Positions 1 to 6,907 of a stretch of 10,686 bases of DNA are shown in pieces (positions within the stretch are counted from its first letter, which is position 1; the number at the start of each line of letters is the position of its first letter). The position numbers and the translations under genes were made by a program. The DNA comes from a bacterium UBP2_UBA4780. GTDB lineage: Bacteria; Edwardsbacteria; AC1; EtOH8. The DNA lies in contig DHHE01000140.1 of assembly GCA_002403115.1 (NCBI GenBank), positions 1 through 10,686 of the forward strand, read 5' to 3'. The notes below the pieces were generated by a model that worked only from the letters and a program-made list of their open reading frames with translations, searched no databases and was not told where the DNA came from.

Positions 1-1
1 T

Positions 2-385
2 ATGCCGAGCAACGCGCCGGGCGCATCCTACGAAAAGAGGCTCCAGGAGCTGGTGGAGAACGTTCCCGGGGCCGTCTCGGCCAGCCTGACCGGGATCGAT
101 GGCATCGGCATCGCTTCCTTTTTGGGCGAGGCCGGCATCGACCCCACCCTGGCCGACGCCGAGTTCGCCACCATGCTGACCACCGCCAACCGGGCGGCCA
201 GGAACCTGGAGGTGGGCGAGATAGGCGAACTCCTCTTCAGCACCGCCCGGGCCACCTACATCATGATGATGGTGGGCGGCGAGTTCTTCCTGGCGGTGGG
301 CCTGGCCCCGGGGCAGTCAAACCTGGGCATGGCCCGGCTCCAGATGCGCTGGGCGGCCGAGGAGTTCGCCAAGGCCCTGCTGTGA
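2..385 (+). CDS. Roadblock/LC7 domain protein
   Basis: A 127-residue single-domain protein with the Roadblock/LC7 pattern. An N-terminal helix (KRLQELVENVPG, about residues 12-23) is followed by a strand with the family's 'G..G..IAS' turn (about 31-40), a long central helix (about 54-70), two strands ending in MMMVGGEFFLAVGL (about 88-102), and a final amphipathic helix (about 109-127). Family knowledge: bacterial Roadblock proteins (MglB type) dimerise and often regulate small Ras-like GTPases; no GTPase gene is visible here. The ATG is only the second base of the window, so a longer N-terminus upstream cannot be excluded. Two further Roadblock-like proteins lie downstream in the same operon (8412 and 8716), which supports a shared role, but this gene is separated from the ATPase genes by a 181-nt repeat-bearing gap. 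Family assignment is fairly secure; specific function is unknown. Confidence 0.75.
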   Translation: MPSNAPGASYEKRLQELVENVPGAVSASLTGIDGIGIASFLGEAGIDPTLADAEFATMLTTANRAARNLEVGEIGELLFSTARATYIMMMVGGEFFLAVGLAPGQSNLGMARLQMRWAAEEFAKALL

Positions 386-393
386 AGCCGAAA

Positions 394-527
394 TGTCATG
401 CTGAGAAGTCATCTTGCCCTGCTGACTGAAGCATGACGTCGCCATCCTTCAACCCTTCACGGGCAAATGTATGCCTGACTTTCTCAGGGCAGGCTCTGCC
501 AGGCACGTTGCCGGGCTCAGGATGACA
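394..527. repeat. Nested palindromic intergenic repeat (MITE/REP-like)
   Basis: The only non-coding stretch before the ATPase genes is bounded by 12-bp inverted ends, TGTCATGCTGAG (394-405) and CTCAGGATGACA (516-527), which match at 11 of 12 positions. Inside, TGCCCTG (415-421) pairs with CAGGGCA (485-491), and a separate perfect pair GTCATGCT (395-402)/AGCATGAC (430-437) can form an alternative smaller hairpin at the left end. The sequence is clearly less GC-rich than its neighbours and has no convincing ORF. Short palindromic elements with TGTCATCCTGAG-like ends are common dispersed repeats in many bacterial genomes; from one copy I cannot show that it is mobile. It could also act as an RNA structure in the transcript leader of the ATPase genes. 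Confidence 0.6.
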
Positions 528-566
528 GCGATTTTGAAGTCGAAACGCTAGGTAATAAGACGCGAA

Positions 567-917
567 GTGAGCAAGCAAGAGCACAGCCACAGCCAGACCC
601 AGGAGGTGATCCAGACCCTGGCCCGGCGGGAGCGGGAGCTGGAGGCCATGGTGGAGAAGGCCAAAGCCGAGTCGGCCGAGATGTTGGCCCAGGCCAGGAA
701 AAGAGCCGAGGCCCTGATGACCGAGGCCCGGCACGAGGTCGAATGCCAGGCCCAGGACCAGCAGAAGAAGCTGGCCGAGCTGGCCCGGAGGGTCCGCCAG
801 GAGACTTTGGCCAGGGCCGGGGAGGACGTTGAAAAGACCGAGAAGGCCGCGGCCGGAAGGCGGGACAAGGCCCTGGCCGAGATCGCCAAGTCAGTGCTGC
901 CCGGGGACGAAGCATGA
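567..917 (+). CDS. V/A-type ATPase peripheral-stalk subunit G/H
   Basis: A 116-residue, highly charged, Ala/Glu/Arg-rich protein that should be almost entirely a coiled coil (about residues 12-105) with no membrane segment. This is the appearance of the small stalk subunit (called G or H, AhaH in archaea) that pairs with subunit E to form the peripheral stator linking V1 to subunit I. Assignment rests on composition, length and position directly before subunit I. The start is GTG at 567; only a weak AGG (550-552) lies upstream, so initiation may be inefficient, and no in-frame alternative is better placed. Its stop codon overlaps the subunit I start in an ATGA arrangement (914-917), indicating translational coupling. 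The coiled-coil nature means sequence alone cannot separate it from other stalk-like proteins, but the operon context makes the call strong. Confidence 0.85.
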   Translation: MSKQEHSHSQTQEVIQTLARRERELEAMVEKAKAESAEMLAQARKRAEALMTEARHEVECQAQDQQKKLAELARRVRQETLARAGEDVEKTEKAAAGRRDKALAEIAKSVLPGDEA

Positions 918-2857
918 TCGTCCCCATGTCCAAGGTGGTGCTGGTGGGGCCCAAACCCCTGGCGGGCGAGGTCATCGCCGCCCTTCAGGGATTCGGCAGG
1001 ATACACCTCTCCCCCGAGGACCTGGTCCCGGCCGGATCGACGCCAGCGGGCCAAAGCCGGCCGGCGGGCCCCGGCCCGTCCGTCCTTTCCTCCGCCGAGC
1101 AGGCGAGGAAACAACTCCTGGAGCGCGTCGTCCAGGAAATGGAGGGCCTGCTGCACCTGTTGGATTTCCACGGCGGGCCCGAGCTTCCCGGGACCGAGCC
1201 CGGCTGGGAGGACCTGCTTGACGGGATGGCGCCGGAGCAGGAGACCGTCCGGGCCCTGGTCAGGCAGAGGCTGGAGCTCCAGGACGAGATGTCGATCAAC
1301 CAGGGATACCGCGGCGCCTTCGAGACGCTGGCCCCGCTTTTGGGCCGCCTCCAGAAAAGCACCCGTCTCCAGGCCTTCGGATTCACCCTCAAGGCCGGGT
1401 CCCAGTCCGCCCTGGAGACCGTCAAAAAGGACCTGCGCAAGCAGACCCAGGGCCGGGTGGAGTTCCACGCCCAGGAGATGGAGGGAAGGGGCCTGGCGGT
1501 GCTGGCGGTCTTCCATCCCTCCGACGCCGACAAGGTCAGGGGCTATTTCGGCCGGCTGGGCATAAACGAGCTGAAGCTGCCGTCTTCCATGTCCCACCTG
1601 CCCATGGCCGAGGCGGTGGTCAGGCTGAGGGAGCGGAGCCGGGCCATCCCCGGGGAGCTTTCCGCCGTCGCCGGGCAGCTCTCCGGAATCTCCGCCAGGC
1701 TGGGCCCGGCCCTGGCCGGGTACCGCGACCTGGCCCGCGACATCCTGGCCAGGATGTCTGTCAGGCAGGTGACGGACAAGGGCCGGTTCACCTTCGTCAT
1801 CCCCGGCTACCTGCCGCAGTCGGACATGCCCGGGCTGGAGAAACTGATAAAAGGGAAATTCGGCGGGCGGGTGGCGGTGCGGCCGATCGACATCGGCCAC
1901 CACGAGGCGGCCGGGACGCCGGTTAAGTTAATAAATAATAAAATTGTTCAACCATTCGAATTGTTGCTCTCACTATTGAATCCGCCCCTTTATGGCACAG
2001 TAGACCCCACCCCTTTTATTGCATTTTTCTTCCCACTCTACTTTGGTTTTATCATTGGCGACATCGGATATGGTGCGGTGCTGGGAACGGTTAGCATCTG
2101 GCTATTATTTAAATTTAGGAAGAATGAAATAGTCAAATCAATCGGTAAGATCCTTTTGATATGTTCTTTGTGGACGATATTTTTTGGGTTTATCTTCGGT
2201 GAATTATTCGGCGACTTCGGGGAACACATGCATATAGTAAAGCCACTTTCAGATAGTCTAAACCGGATGAAAGAGAATTCAATCTACACTTTGCTAGGGA
2301 TGGCGCTTGTGTTTGGTATAGTTCAGATTTTTGTGGGATATGTAATTGGTATAGTGAACGGCATAAGACATCGAAGTGTACATCATGTAGTGGAACCGAT
2401 AGCCTTCATGTTGGGGTTGTCGGGTATTTTTATTGCGATTCTCGGCATCACCGGTGTTATTGGGAAAAGCGCGATTTGGCTAGGATGCTCTTTTTCAGTG
2501 ATTAGCATGGGAATGTTGGCGTGGTTTGTCGGAATTGCGGGACCCATCGAATTGTTTAGCGCCTTAGGAAATGTTCTGTCATTCGCTCGTCTTTTTGCGA
2601 TCGGATTGTCTGCGGTTTATCTTGCATATGCAGCCAATGTAATTGCTAAGGTGATCGGTATGTCTGGAAATGTAATTGCGATAATACTAGGAATCATTGT
2701 GGCGATAGTACTGATTCACCCATTATTCCTTATTGTTGGTCTTATCAGTCCTATAGCTCAACCGGCTCGTCTGCAATTGGTAGAGTTCTTTACAAAATTT
2801 AAGTTCTACGATTCAATTGGAAAATCTTATAAACCATTCCAATCAACAATCAAGTAA
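914..2857 (+). CDS. V/A-type ATPase subunit I (a subunit), compositionally chimeric
   Basis: A 647-residue stator subunit that anchors the peripheral stalks and, with the c-ring, forms the ion half-channels. The N-terminus MIVPMSKVVLVG is typical of the family and supports the ATG at 914 (GGGGA at 903-907). Residues 1-336 are the soluble cytoplasmic half. Residues about 360-640 form the membrane half, starting at the DPTPF motif (364-368) and the GDIGYG motif (382-387). The channel arginines are in SFARLFA (R559) and in PARLQLVEFF (R619); their spacing of about 60 resembles the R563/R622 pair I recall for Thermus. The protein is therefore complete and probably functional. Oddly, codons up to residue 336 are extremely GC-rich and those after it are AT-rich (TTA, ATA, AAT, AAA), with the switch just before the conserved VKLxNNKxVxPFE segment. 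It is co-transcribed with G/H (4-nt overlap) and K (17-nt gap). Confidence 0.95.
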   Translation: MIVPMSKVVLVGPKPLAGEVIAALQGFGRIHLSPEDLVPAGSTPAGQSRPAGPGPSVLSSAEQARKQLLERVVQEMEGLLHLLDFHGGPELPGTEPGWEDLLDGMAPEQETVRALVRQRLELQDEMSINQGYRGAFETLAPLLGRLQKSTRLQAFGFTLKAGSQSALETVKKDLRKQTQGRVEFHAQEMEGRGLAVLAVFHPSDADKVRGYFGRLGINELKLPSSMSHLPMAEAVVRLRERSRAIPGELSAVAGQLSGISARLGPALAGYRDLARDILARMSVRQVTDKGRFTFVIPGYLPQSDMPGLEKLIKGKFGGRVAVRPIDIGHHEAAGTPVKLINNKIVQPFELLLSLLNPPLYGTVDPTPFIAFFFPLYFGFIIGDIGYGAVLGTVSIWLLFKFRKNEIVKSIGKILLICSLWTIFFGFIFGELFGDFGEHMHIVKPLSDSLNRMKENSIYTLLGMALVFGIVQIFVGYVIGIVNGIRHRSVHHVVEPIAFMLGLSGIFIAILGITGVIGKSAIWLGCSFSVISMGMLAWFVGIAGPIELFSALGNVLSFARLFAIGLSAVYLAYAANVIAKVIGMSGNVIAIILGIIVAIVLIHPLFLIVGLISPIAQPARLQLVEFFTKFKFYDSIGKSYKPFQSTIK

Positions 2858-2860
2858 CAC

Positions 2861-2866
2861 AAGGAG
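2861..2866 (+). promoter_or_regulatory. Ribosome binding site of subunit K
   Basis: AAGGAG sits 8 nt before the ATG at 2875. It is a textbook Shine-Dalgarno site inside the low-GC segment, consistent with the high translation needed for the multi-copy c-ring subunit. Confidence 0.8.
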
Positions 2867-2874
2867 ATGCTCTA

Positions 2875-3231
2875 ATGGCAAGAATCATGGCTATTGTCCT
2901 TATGCTGGTAGTTGTCTGCGCAATGACGCAGGTAGCCTACTGCGAACAGTCCGCCCCTGATTCAACATCCCACGGCGATGTTTCTGGTTCACCCGCTCAA
3001 ACAGGACCAGACTATAAAACTATTTTTAAAGCCCTTAGCGCTGCTTTAGCCATCGGTTTTTCGGCAATGGCCACAGCATGGGCGCAGAGTAAAATAGGCG
3101 CAGCCGCGGCTGGCGCAATAGCCGAAAAACCAGAGGTTAGCGGTTCGATGATCATTCTTGAGGCTCTACCGGAAACAATTATCATCCTTGGTTTCGTTAT
3201 CGCCCTTCTGATCATAGTTCTAATCAAATAA
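2875..3231 (+). CDS. V/A-type ATPase subunit K (c-ring proteolipid)
   Basis: A 118-residue proteolipid that forms the membrane rotor ring. Residues 1-23 are a hydrophobic leader that reads like a signal peptide. Residues 24-47 are a polar linker rich in Ser/Asp/Pro. A single two-helix hairpin follows: TM1 about 53-82 with AQSKIGAAAAGAIAE, loop EKPE (84-87), and TM2 about 91-117 with LPETIIILGFVIA. E100 in TM2 is the expected ion-carrying carboxylate, and Q71 in TM1 is a possible co-ligand. The leader plus one hairpin matches the Thermus-type c subunit as I remember it, rather than the four-helix NtpK form. The whole gene is in the low-GC segment, like the membrane half of subunit I. H+ versus Na+ use cannot be decided, because Gln plus Glu-Thr also occurs in the proton-driven Thermus protein. 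Confidence 0.93.
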   Translation: MARIMAIVLMLVVVCAMTQVAYCEQSAPDSTSHGDVSGSPAQTGPDYKTIFKALSAALAIGFSAMATAWAQSKIGAAAAGAIAEKPEVSGSMIILEALPETIIILGFVIALLIIVLIK

Positions 3232-3275
3232 CCATTTCACAACGTATCGGTTAGGCGCTATCAAACTAAAACCAT

Positions 3276-3848
3276 ATGAATTCCGAACTGCTGCGCGTGG
3301 TGGAGCGGGAGGCCAGGGCCGAGGCCGACCGCCTGCTGGCCGAGGCCCGGGGCCAGTCCGAAGGGATCCTGGCCCAGGCCGGCGAACAGGCCCGGGCCAT
3401 CCGCCAGGAGTTCCTCCAGCGGTCCCAGGCCGAGGAGAGGACGGCCGAGGCCCGGGCAAGGAGCGCCGCCAACCTGGAGGCCTCGGCCATGCTGCTGGAG
3501 GCCAAGAGCAGGGTCATCGAGTCCCTGTTCGCCGAGGCGGCCGGCGTCATGGACAAGCTGCCGCCGGAAAAGCGGCGCCTGGCCCTTAAGGGGCTGATGG
3601 CCGAGGCGGCCGCCGGGCTTTCGGGGCGGCTGCGGATCGAGGTTTCCCCCAGGGACGAGGCCCCGGCCAGGAAGCTGGCCGGGGAGCTCAAGCTCGATGC
3701 CGAGGTGGTCCCCGACGCCCGGGTCAGCGACGGGGCGGTGGCCTCCACCATGGACGGAAGCGCCAGGGTCTACAACCGGATCAACGACCGCCTGCAGCAG
3801 GCCCGCCCGCTGCTGACATCCTCCATCGCCAGGATGCTCTGGGGTTAG
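3276..3848 (+). CDS. V/A-type ATPase subunit E (peripheral stalk)
   Basis: A 190-residue protein with the two-part layout of subunit E. A long N-terminal Ala/Glu/Arg coiled coil (about residues 1-110, e.g. EADRLLAEARGQSEGIL) is followed by a compact alpha/beta head (about 115-190) with the conserved-looking DGAVASTMDGSARVYNRINDRL-type stretch near the end (glycine turn, then the 'N.....RL' helix). The head binds the top of V1 while the coiled coil pairs with G/H to form the stator. Codon use is strongly GC-rich again. The ATG at 3276 lies right at the edge of the low-GC segment and has no Shine-Dalgarno-like purine run in the preceding 20 nt, so the native leader may have been lost when the upstream segment changed. 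Subunit C starts 3 nt after the stop. Confidence 0.93.
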   Translation: MNSELLRVVEREARAEADRLLAEARGQSEGILAQAGEQARAIRQEFLQRSQAEERTAEARARSAANLEASAMLLEAKSRVIESLFAEAAGVMDKLPPEKRRLALKGLMAEAAAGLSGRLRIEVSPRDEAPARKLAGELKLDAEVVPDARVSDGAVASTMDGSARVYNRINDRLQQARPLLTSSIARMLWG

Positions 3849-3851
3849 GCC

Positions 3852-4889
3852 GTGTCCAACTACGGTTACGTAAACGCCAGGCTAAGGGCGCAGCACAGCC
3901 GGTTGCTGGCGGCCAAGGATTACGAGGAGCTGCTGTCGCTTCCCGACCTGGAGGCCATGGCCAGGTGGCTGGAGACCAGCCAGTACGCCCGGGACTGGCA
4001 GCTGGCCAGGACCCGGCGCGACGGGCTGGAGGCGGTGGAGGAGGCGTTGGAATCCAATTTCAGCGCCGCGGCCGGCAAGGCGCTGCGCATGGCCGAGGGC
4101 CAGACCCGGCTGCTTTTGGGGGCGGTTCTGCGCCGCTGGGACCTGCAAAACCTGATGGCGGTGATGCGCGGCGTCCACCAGGGCTGGTCCGGGGAGGACA
4201 TCGGCCGCCGGCTGTGGCCGGTGGGAGGTTACGACGCGGCCAGGCTCGGCGAACTTTGCCGCCAGCCGGGGATGAAGCAGCTGGCCGACACCCTGGCCAC
4301 CTGGAGGGACGATTTCGCCGAGCCGCTGACGGCCGGGCTTGCCGCCTACCTCAAGGACCGCGACCTGCCGGCACTGGAACTGGGGCTGCTGCGCCACTAC
4401 TACCGCCGGACGCTGGGGACGTTGCGGGGCCCGGGGCAAAGCCGCGGCCTGCTCCGCACCCTGGTGCGCGACGAGGTAGACCTTCACAACGCCAAGGCCG
4501 CCTGGAGGCTCCTCCAGAAGACCGGCCTGAAGCCGGGCGAGGCCATGGCCCATTTCATCGAGGGGGGTGAGCGGCTGAACCGGAGGACATACCTGGAGCT
4601 GTTCGATCCCAGGACCAGGCGGAGGGCCATGTCCTCGCTGCGCGGCACGCCCTACCGGGCCCTGCTCGCCCAGGGGGATTCCCTGCTGGAGGCCGAGGGG
4701 GAACTTGGCCGGGCAAGCTCCAGGCGGCTGGACCGCCTCTACCGGGGCGACCCGCTGGCCGCCGGCCTGATGATCGGCTTCCTGTGGCGCAAGTTTCACG
4801 AGGTGGCCAACTTGAGGCTTTTGGCCAGGGCCAAGGTGTTCGGCCCGGGCCCCGAGAAGCTGAGGCCGGAACTTCTTATCTTCAGCTGA
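3852..4889 (+). CDS. V/A-type ATPase subunit C (d subunit, AC39 family)
   Basis: A 345-residue soluble protein of the usual length for subunit C/d, the funnel that seats the central shaft on the c-ring. The opening SNYGYVNARLRAQHSRLL and the following LLSLPDLEAMARWLETSQYA are characteristic of the family, in which the N-terminus is a conserved 'Y.N.R.RA....L' helix followed by a short 'l....' helix. The rest is helical with repeated 'Y....LRGTPYRALL'-like segments, and the C-terminus has a 'GFLWRKFHEVANLRLLARA' helix matching the family's 'E..NLR.I...K' ending. The start is GTG at 3852, with GGGG/TTAGG just upstream overlapping the end of subunit E. It is the last of the first group of ATPase genes; the next ATPase gene (F) is displaced by about 4.5 kb. 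Confidence 0.94.
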   Translation: MSNYGYVNARLRAQHSRLLAAKDYEELLSLPDLEAMARWLETSQYARDWQLARTRRDGLEAVEEALESNFSAAAGKALRMAEGQTRLLLGAVLRRWDLQNLMAVMRGVHQGWSGEDIGRRLWPVGGYDAARLGELCRQPGMKQLADTLATWRDDFAEPLTAGLAAYLKDRDLPALELGLLRHYYRRTLGTLRGPGQSRGLLRTLVRDEVDLHNAKAAWRLLQKTGLKPGEAMAHFIEGGERLNRRTYLELFDPRTRRRAMSSLRGTPYRALLAQGDSLLEAEGELGRASSRRLDRLYRGDPLAAGLMIGFLWRKFHEVANLRLLARAKVFGPGPEKLRPELLIFS

Positions 4890-5037
4890 TGCCGGGCCGT
4901 TCAACGGAGAACATTCGGGCAACCGGGAAGGCGCCTCCGCGGCCACGGCCGTGCAAGGGCCTGCGGCCGCCTTCCAGCGTGTTTTCCCGGAGACTTTCGA
5001 TAATCCCCCAAAACCAATCATCACAAGGAGCTTGGGC
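4890..5037. other. 148-nt gap with GC-rich inverted repeats
   Basis: Largest gap inside the operon apart from the leader. GAAGGCG (4927-4933) pairs with CGCCTTC (4968-4974), and between them lies a perfect 10-bp palindrome, CACGGCCGTG (4944-4953). No T-run follows, so it is not a classical intrinsic terminator; it could be an attenuator, an mRNA-stability hairpin, or chance structure in GC-rich DNA. GATAAT (4999-5004) resembles a -10 box, but I see no good -35 at 16-18 nt spacing, so a separate promoter for the membrane block is only a possibility. Confidence 0.4.
5025..5030 (+). promoter_or_regulatory. Ribosome binding site fixing the start at 5038
   Basis: AAGGAG lies 7 nt before ATG 5038. 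It shows that translation begins there and not at the in-frame ATG at 4951, whose extra 29 residues would precede and spoil a clear signal peptide. Confidence 0.85.
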
Positions 5038-6246
5038 ATGAAAAGGCTGATGGCGTCTTTGCTTCTAATCGCCTGGTGGCAGGCGGCCGCGGCCCAGGAA
5101 CCGGCCCCGGTTGCGCCCGGCACACTGGAGCCGCCGGGGATGGTGACGGCCGTCGATGCCCCCAACGACGAGGGACAGGCGGTCAACGTCAGTTGGGAGA
5201 GATCCCCCCAGGATGCCGGGGACGCCACCGCCTTCAAGGGCTACCGCATCGACCGGGCCCCGGACCGGGCCGGCCCCTGGACCGAGGCGGGCTTCGTCAT
5301 CGGGGGAAAGACCCAGTTCCAGGACACCGGGGTCAGGGCCGGCCAGACCTATTTCTACCGGGTGGCGGCGGTGGCCCCCGACGACCGGGCCGCCGAAGCC
5401 GGGCCGGTGGGCCCGGCCGTTCCCAGGGCCCAGTGGTTCAACACCAGCCGGGTCAACGTGCTGGTTTTCACCGGGCTCCTCAGCTTCCTGATCATCTGGT
5501 ACATCGAGCGGGCCAAGAGGGGCGAGCCGCTTTACATCCGAAAGATCCAGGGGCTGGACGCCATCGACGACGCGGTGGGGCGGGCCACCGAGATGGGCAA
5601 GCCCATCCTCTACTCCTTCGGGCTGGGCGAGATCAGGGACATCGTCACCGTGGCCTCCCTGGCCATCCTGCGCCAGGTGGCGGTGCGCTGCGCCGAGCAC
5701 GGCACCGAGCTGCTGGTGCCCAACTGGGACCCCATCGTCATGGCCGCCGCCCAGGAGACGGTCCAGCAGGCCTACGCCGAGCCGGGCCGCCCCGACCTCT
5801 ACAAGGAGGGCAACATCTCGTTCCTGACCACCGACCAGTTCGGCTACGCCGCCGGGGTGGACGGGATGATCGTCCGCCAGAAGCCCGGGGCCATCTTCTT
5901 TTTGGGCTACTTCTACGCCGAGGCCCTGATCATGTCCGAGACCGGCCACTCGGTGGGCGCCATCCAGATCGCCGGCACCACCGCCATCACCCAGCTGCCG
6001 TTCTTCATCGCCTCCTGCGACTACACCCTGATCGGCGAGGAGATGCTGGCCGCCTCCTGTTACATCAAGAGGGACCCCCAGCTGCTGGGCAGCCTCAAGG
6101 GCGAGGACCTCTTCAAGGCCGCCCTGATACTGGGCTTCGCCGCCATGGCCGTCATGGGCACGGCCTCGGTGATCCTGGACAATGGCGGCAGCCCCGGGTT
6201 GCTCCGGGTTTTCCGGGCCATCGGCGAATGGTTCGCAACCGTCTAA
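5038..6246 (+). CDS. Signal peptide-FN3-TM-DUF6754-like membrane protein
   Basis: A 402-residue membrane protein of unknown function. Residues 1-19 form a signal peptide (MKRLMASLLLIAWWQAAAA). About 33-128 is a fibronectin type III domain (VNVSWERS, FKGYRIDRA, TYFYRVAAV). A TM segment at about 139-156 is followed by the positive ERAKR stop, so the next domain (about 160-355) should be cytoplasmic. A second TM at about 361-380 precedes a short tail. The cytoplasmic domain contains LAILRQVAVRCAEHGTELL and an AGTTAITQLPFF segment; from memory it fits the DUF6754 family, which I could not verify. It heads a run of membrane genes embedded in the ATPase operon; the next gene begins 13 nt after its stop. 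The FN3 part would face the periplasm and could bind a partner or polymer. Domain layout is well supported; biochemical role is not. Confidence 0.75.
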   Translation: MKRLMASLLLIAWWQAAAAQEPAPVAPGTLEPPGMVTAVDAPNDEGQAVNVSWERSPQDAGDATAFKGYRIDRAPDRAGPWTEAGFVIGGKTQFQDTGVRAGQTYFYRVAAVAPDDRAAEAGPVGPAVPRAQWFNTSRVNVLVFTGLLSFLIIWYIERAKRGEPLYIRKIQGLDAIDDAVGRATEMGKPILYSFGLGEIRDIVTVASLAILRQVAVRCAEHGTELLVPNWDPIVMAAAQETVQQAYAEPGRPDLYKEGNISFLTTDQFGYAAGVDGMIVRQKPGAIFFLGYFYAEALIMSETGHSVGAIQIAGTTAITQLPFFIASCDYTLIGEEMLAASCYIKRDPQLLGSLKGEDLFKAALILGFAAMAVMGTASVILDNGGSPGLLRVFRAIGEWFATV

Positions 6247-6259
6247 CAGCGAGGCTGAC

Positions 6260-6892
6260 ATGAAAAAAGAGATACCCCTGCTGATAACCTTCCTGACCGG
6301 GGTGATCATCGTGGTCACCTTCTTCATCCCCCACCAGCCGTTCGGCGGCATGCAGCAGCGGCTCCTGATCTGGTACTCCATCGTGCTGGGCTTCACCCTG
6401 CTGCTGGGGGTGGACAACCTGCTGCGGGGCAACATCCGGCGGATGGCCAGACGCCAGGCGGGCTGGGGCTACGCGGCGGTGCTGATGGCCGGCTTCGTGA
6501 TCTGCTTCGTGGCCGGGGTGGTCAGCCTGGCCCGGCACAACTCGCTGATCGCCCTCAACGGGCCCTTCATGTACGTCTACACCTACATGATCGTGCCCCT
6601 CCAGGCCACCATGTTCGCCCTGCTGGCATTCTTCATCGCCTCGGCCGCCTACCGGGCCTTCCGGGCCAGAACCCTGGAGGCCACCCTGCTGCTGATCACA
6701 GCGGCCATCGTCATGCTGGGGCGGGTGCCGGTGGGGGCCGAGCTCTGGGACAAGCTTCCCCAGATCCAGGACTGGATCATGGAGGTCCCCCAGATGGCGG
6801 CCAAACGGGGCATCTTCATCGGCATCGCCCTGGGCACCATCGCCATGTCGCTGCGGGTGATCCTGGGCCTCGAGCGGACGTACCTGTCGTAG
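6260..6892 (+). CDS. Conserved-looking six-TM protein of unknown function
   Basis: A 210-residue, strongly hydrophobic protein that I do not recognise. Six membrane spans can be read at about residues 6-24, 37-56, 72-92, 108-130, 139-156 and 185-205. Short basic loops (RGNIRRMARRQ at about 61-71; RAFRAR near 136) indicate the cytoplasmic side, and an acidic/aromatic loop (AELWDKLPQIQDWIMEVPQ) sits between TM5 and TM6. No catalytic motif, heme ligand pair or transporter signature is evident. The ATG at 6260 is preceded by GAGG (6251-6254), and a start further upstream would overlap the previous gene. The spacing (13 nt before, 15 nt after) and the matching GC-rich codon use place it with the DUF6754-like genes on either side, so it is probably a subunit of the same complex. 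Confidence 0.7.
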   Translation: MKKEIPLLITFLTGVIIVVTFFIPHQPFGGMQQRLLIWYSIVLGFTLLLGVDNLLRGNIRRMARRQAGWGYAAVLMAGFVICFVAGVVSLARHNSLIALNGPFMYVYTYMIVPLQATMFALLAFFIASAAYRAFRARTLEATLLLITAAIVMLGRVPVGAELWDKLPQIQDWIMEVPQMAAKRGIFIGIALGTIAMSLRVILGLERTYLS

Positions 6893-6907
6893 CGGGGAGG
6901 GACGAGA

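Larger units (their letters stand above)
1922..3275. other. Low-GC segment covering the ion-translocating half of Vo
   Basis: Hand counts over 60-base lines give 49/60 GC at 1861-1920, 16/60 at 1921-1980, 29/60 at 1981-2040, 27/60 at 2581-2640, 20/60 at 2821-2880, 22/60 at 3181-3240, 28/60 at 3241-3300 and 49/60 at 3301-3360. The left edge lies within subunit I at about codon 336 and the right edge at or just after the start of subunit E. Membrane-protein composition does not explain it, because the multi-TM genes at 6260-6892 and 7756-8379 keep the GC-rich style. No transposase, tRNA or target-site duplication is visible at either edge. The reading frame crosses the left edge without a break, which favours homologous recombination at a conserved codon block, or an assembly join between two homologous sequences. 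Confidence 0.85.

Noticed and set aside
528..566. Promoter before subunit G/H (TTGAAG at 534-539 with TAATAA at 553-558)
   Set aside because: The spacer is only 13 nt and the -10 match is poor; the transcript would begin at or after the start codon.
386..566. CRISPR array or tRNA in the leader gap
   Set aside because: No regularly spaced direct repeats and no cloverleaf or T-loop sequence; the structure present is a nested inverted repeat.
548..1903. Long open frame on the minus strand opposite G/H and subunit I (also 5065-6435 and 6152-7687 on the minus strand)
   Set aside because: These are low-complexity Gly/His/Pro/Arg-rich translations typical of antisense frames in GC-rich genes; the plus-strand genes are recognisable proteins with ribosome binding sites.
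2875..3231. Calling the enzyme a Na+-translocating V-ATPase from Q71 and E100-T101
   Set aside because: The same residues occur in a proton-driven homologue as I recall it, so the coupling ion cannot be read from this sequence alone.
3241..3275. Integron attC-like core GTTAGGC (about 3251-3257) at the right edge of the low-GC segment
   Set aside because: A single 7-mer match; no inverted partner core or imperfect-palindrome body is found upstream, and the left edge lies inside a reading frame, which cassette insertion would not produce.
4951..5037. An upstream ATG at 4951 for the FN3/DUF6754-like gene
   Set aside because: It would place 29 unrelated residues before a clear signal peptide and runs through the inverted-repeat gap, while ATG 5038 has AAGGAG at ideal spacing.
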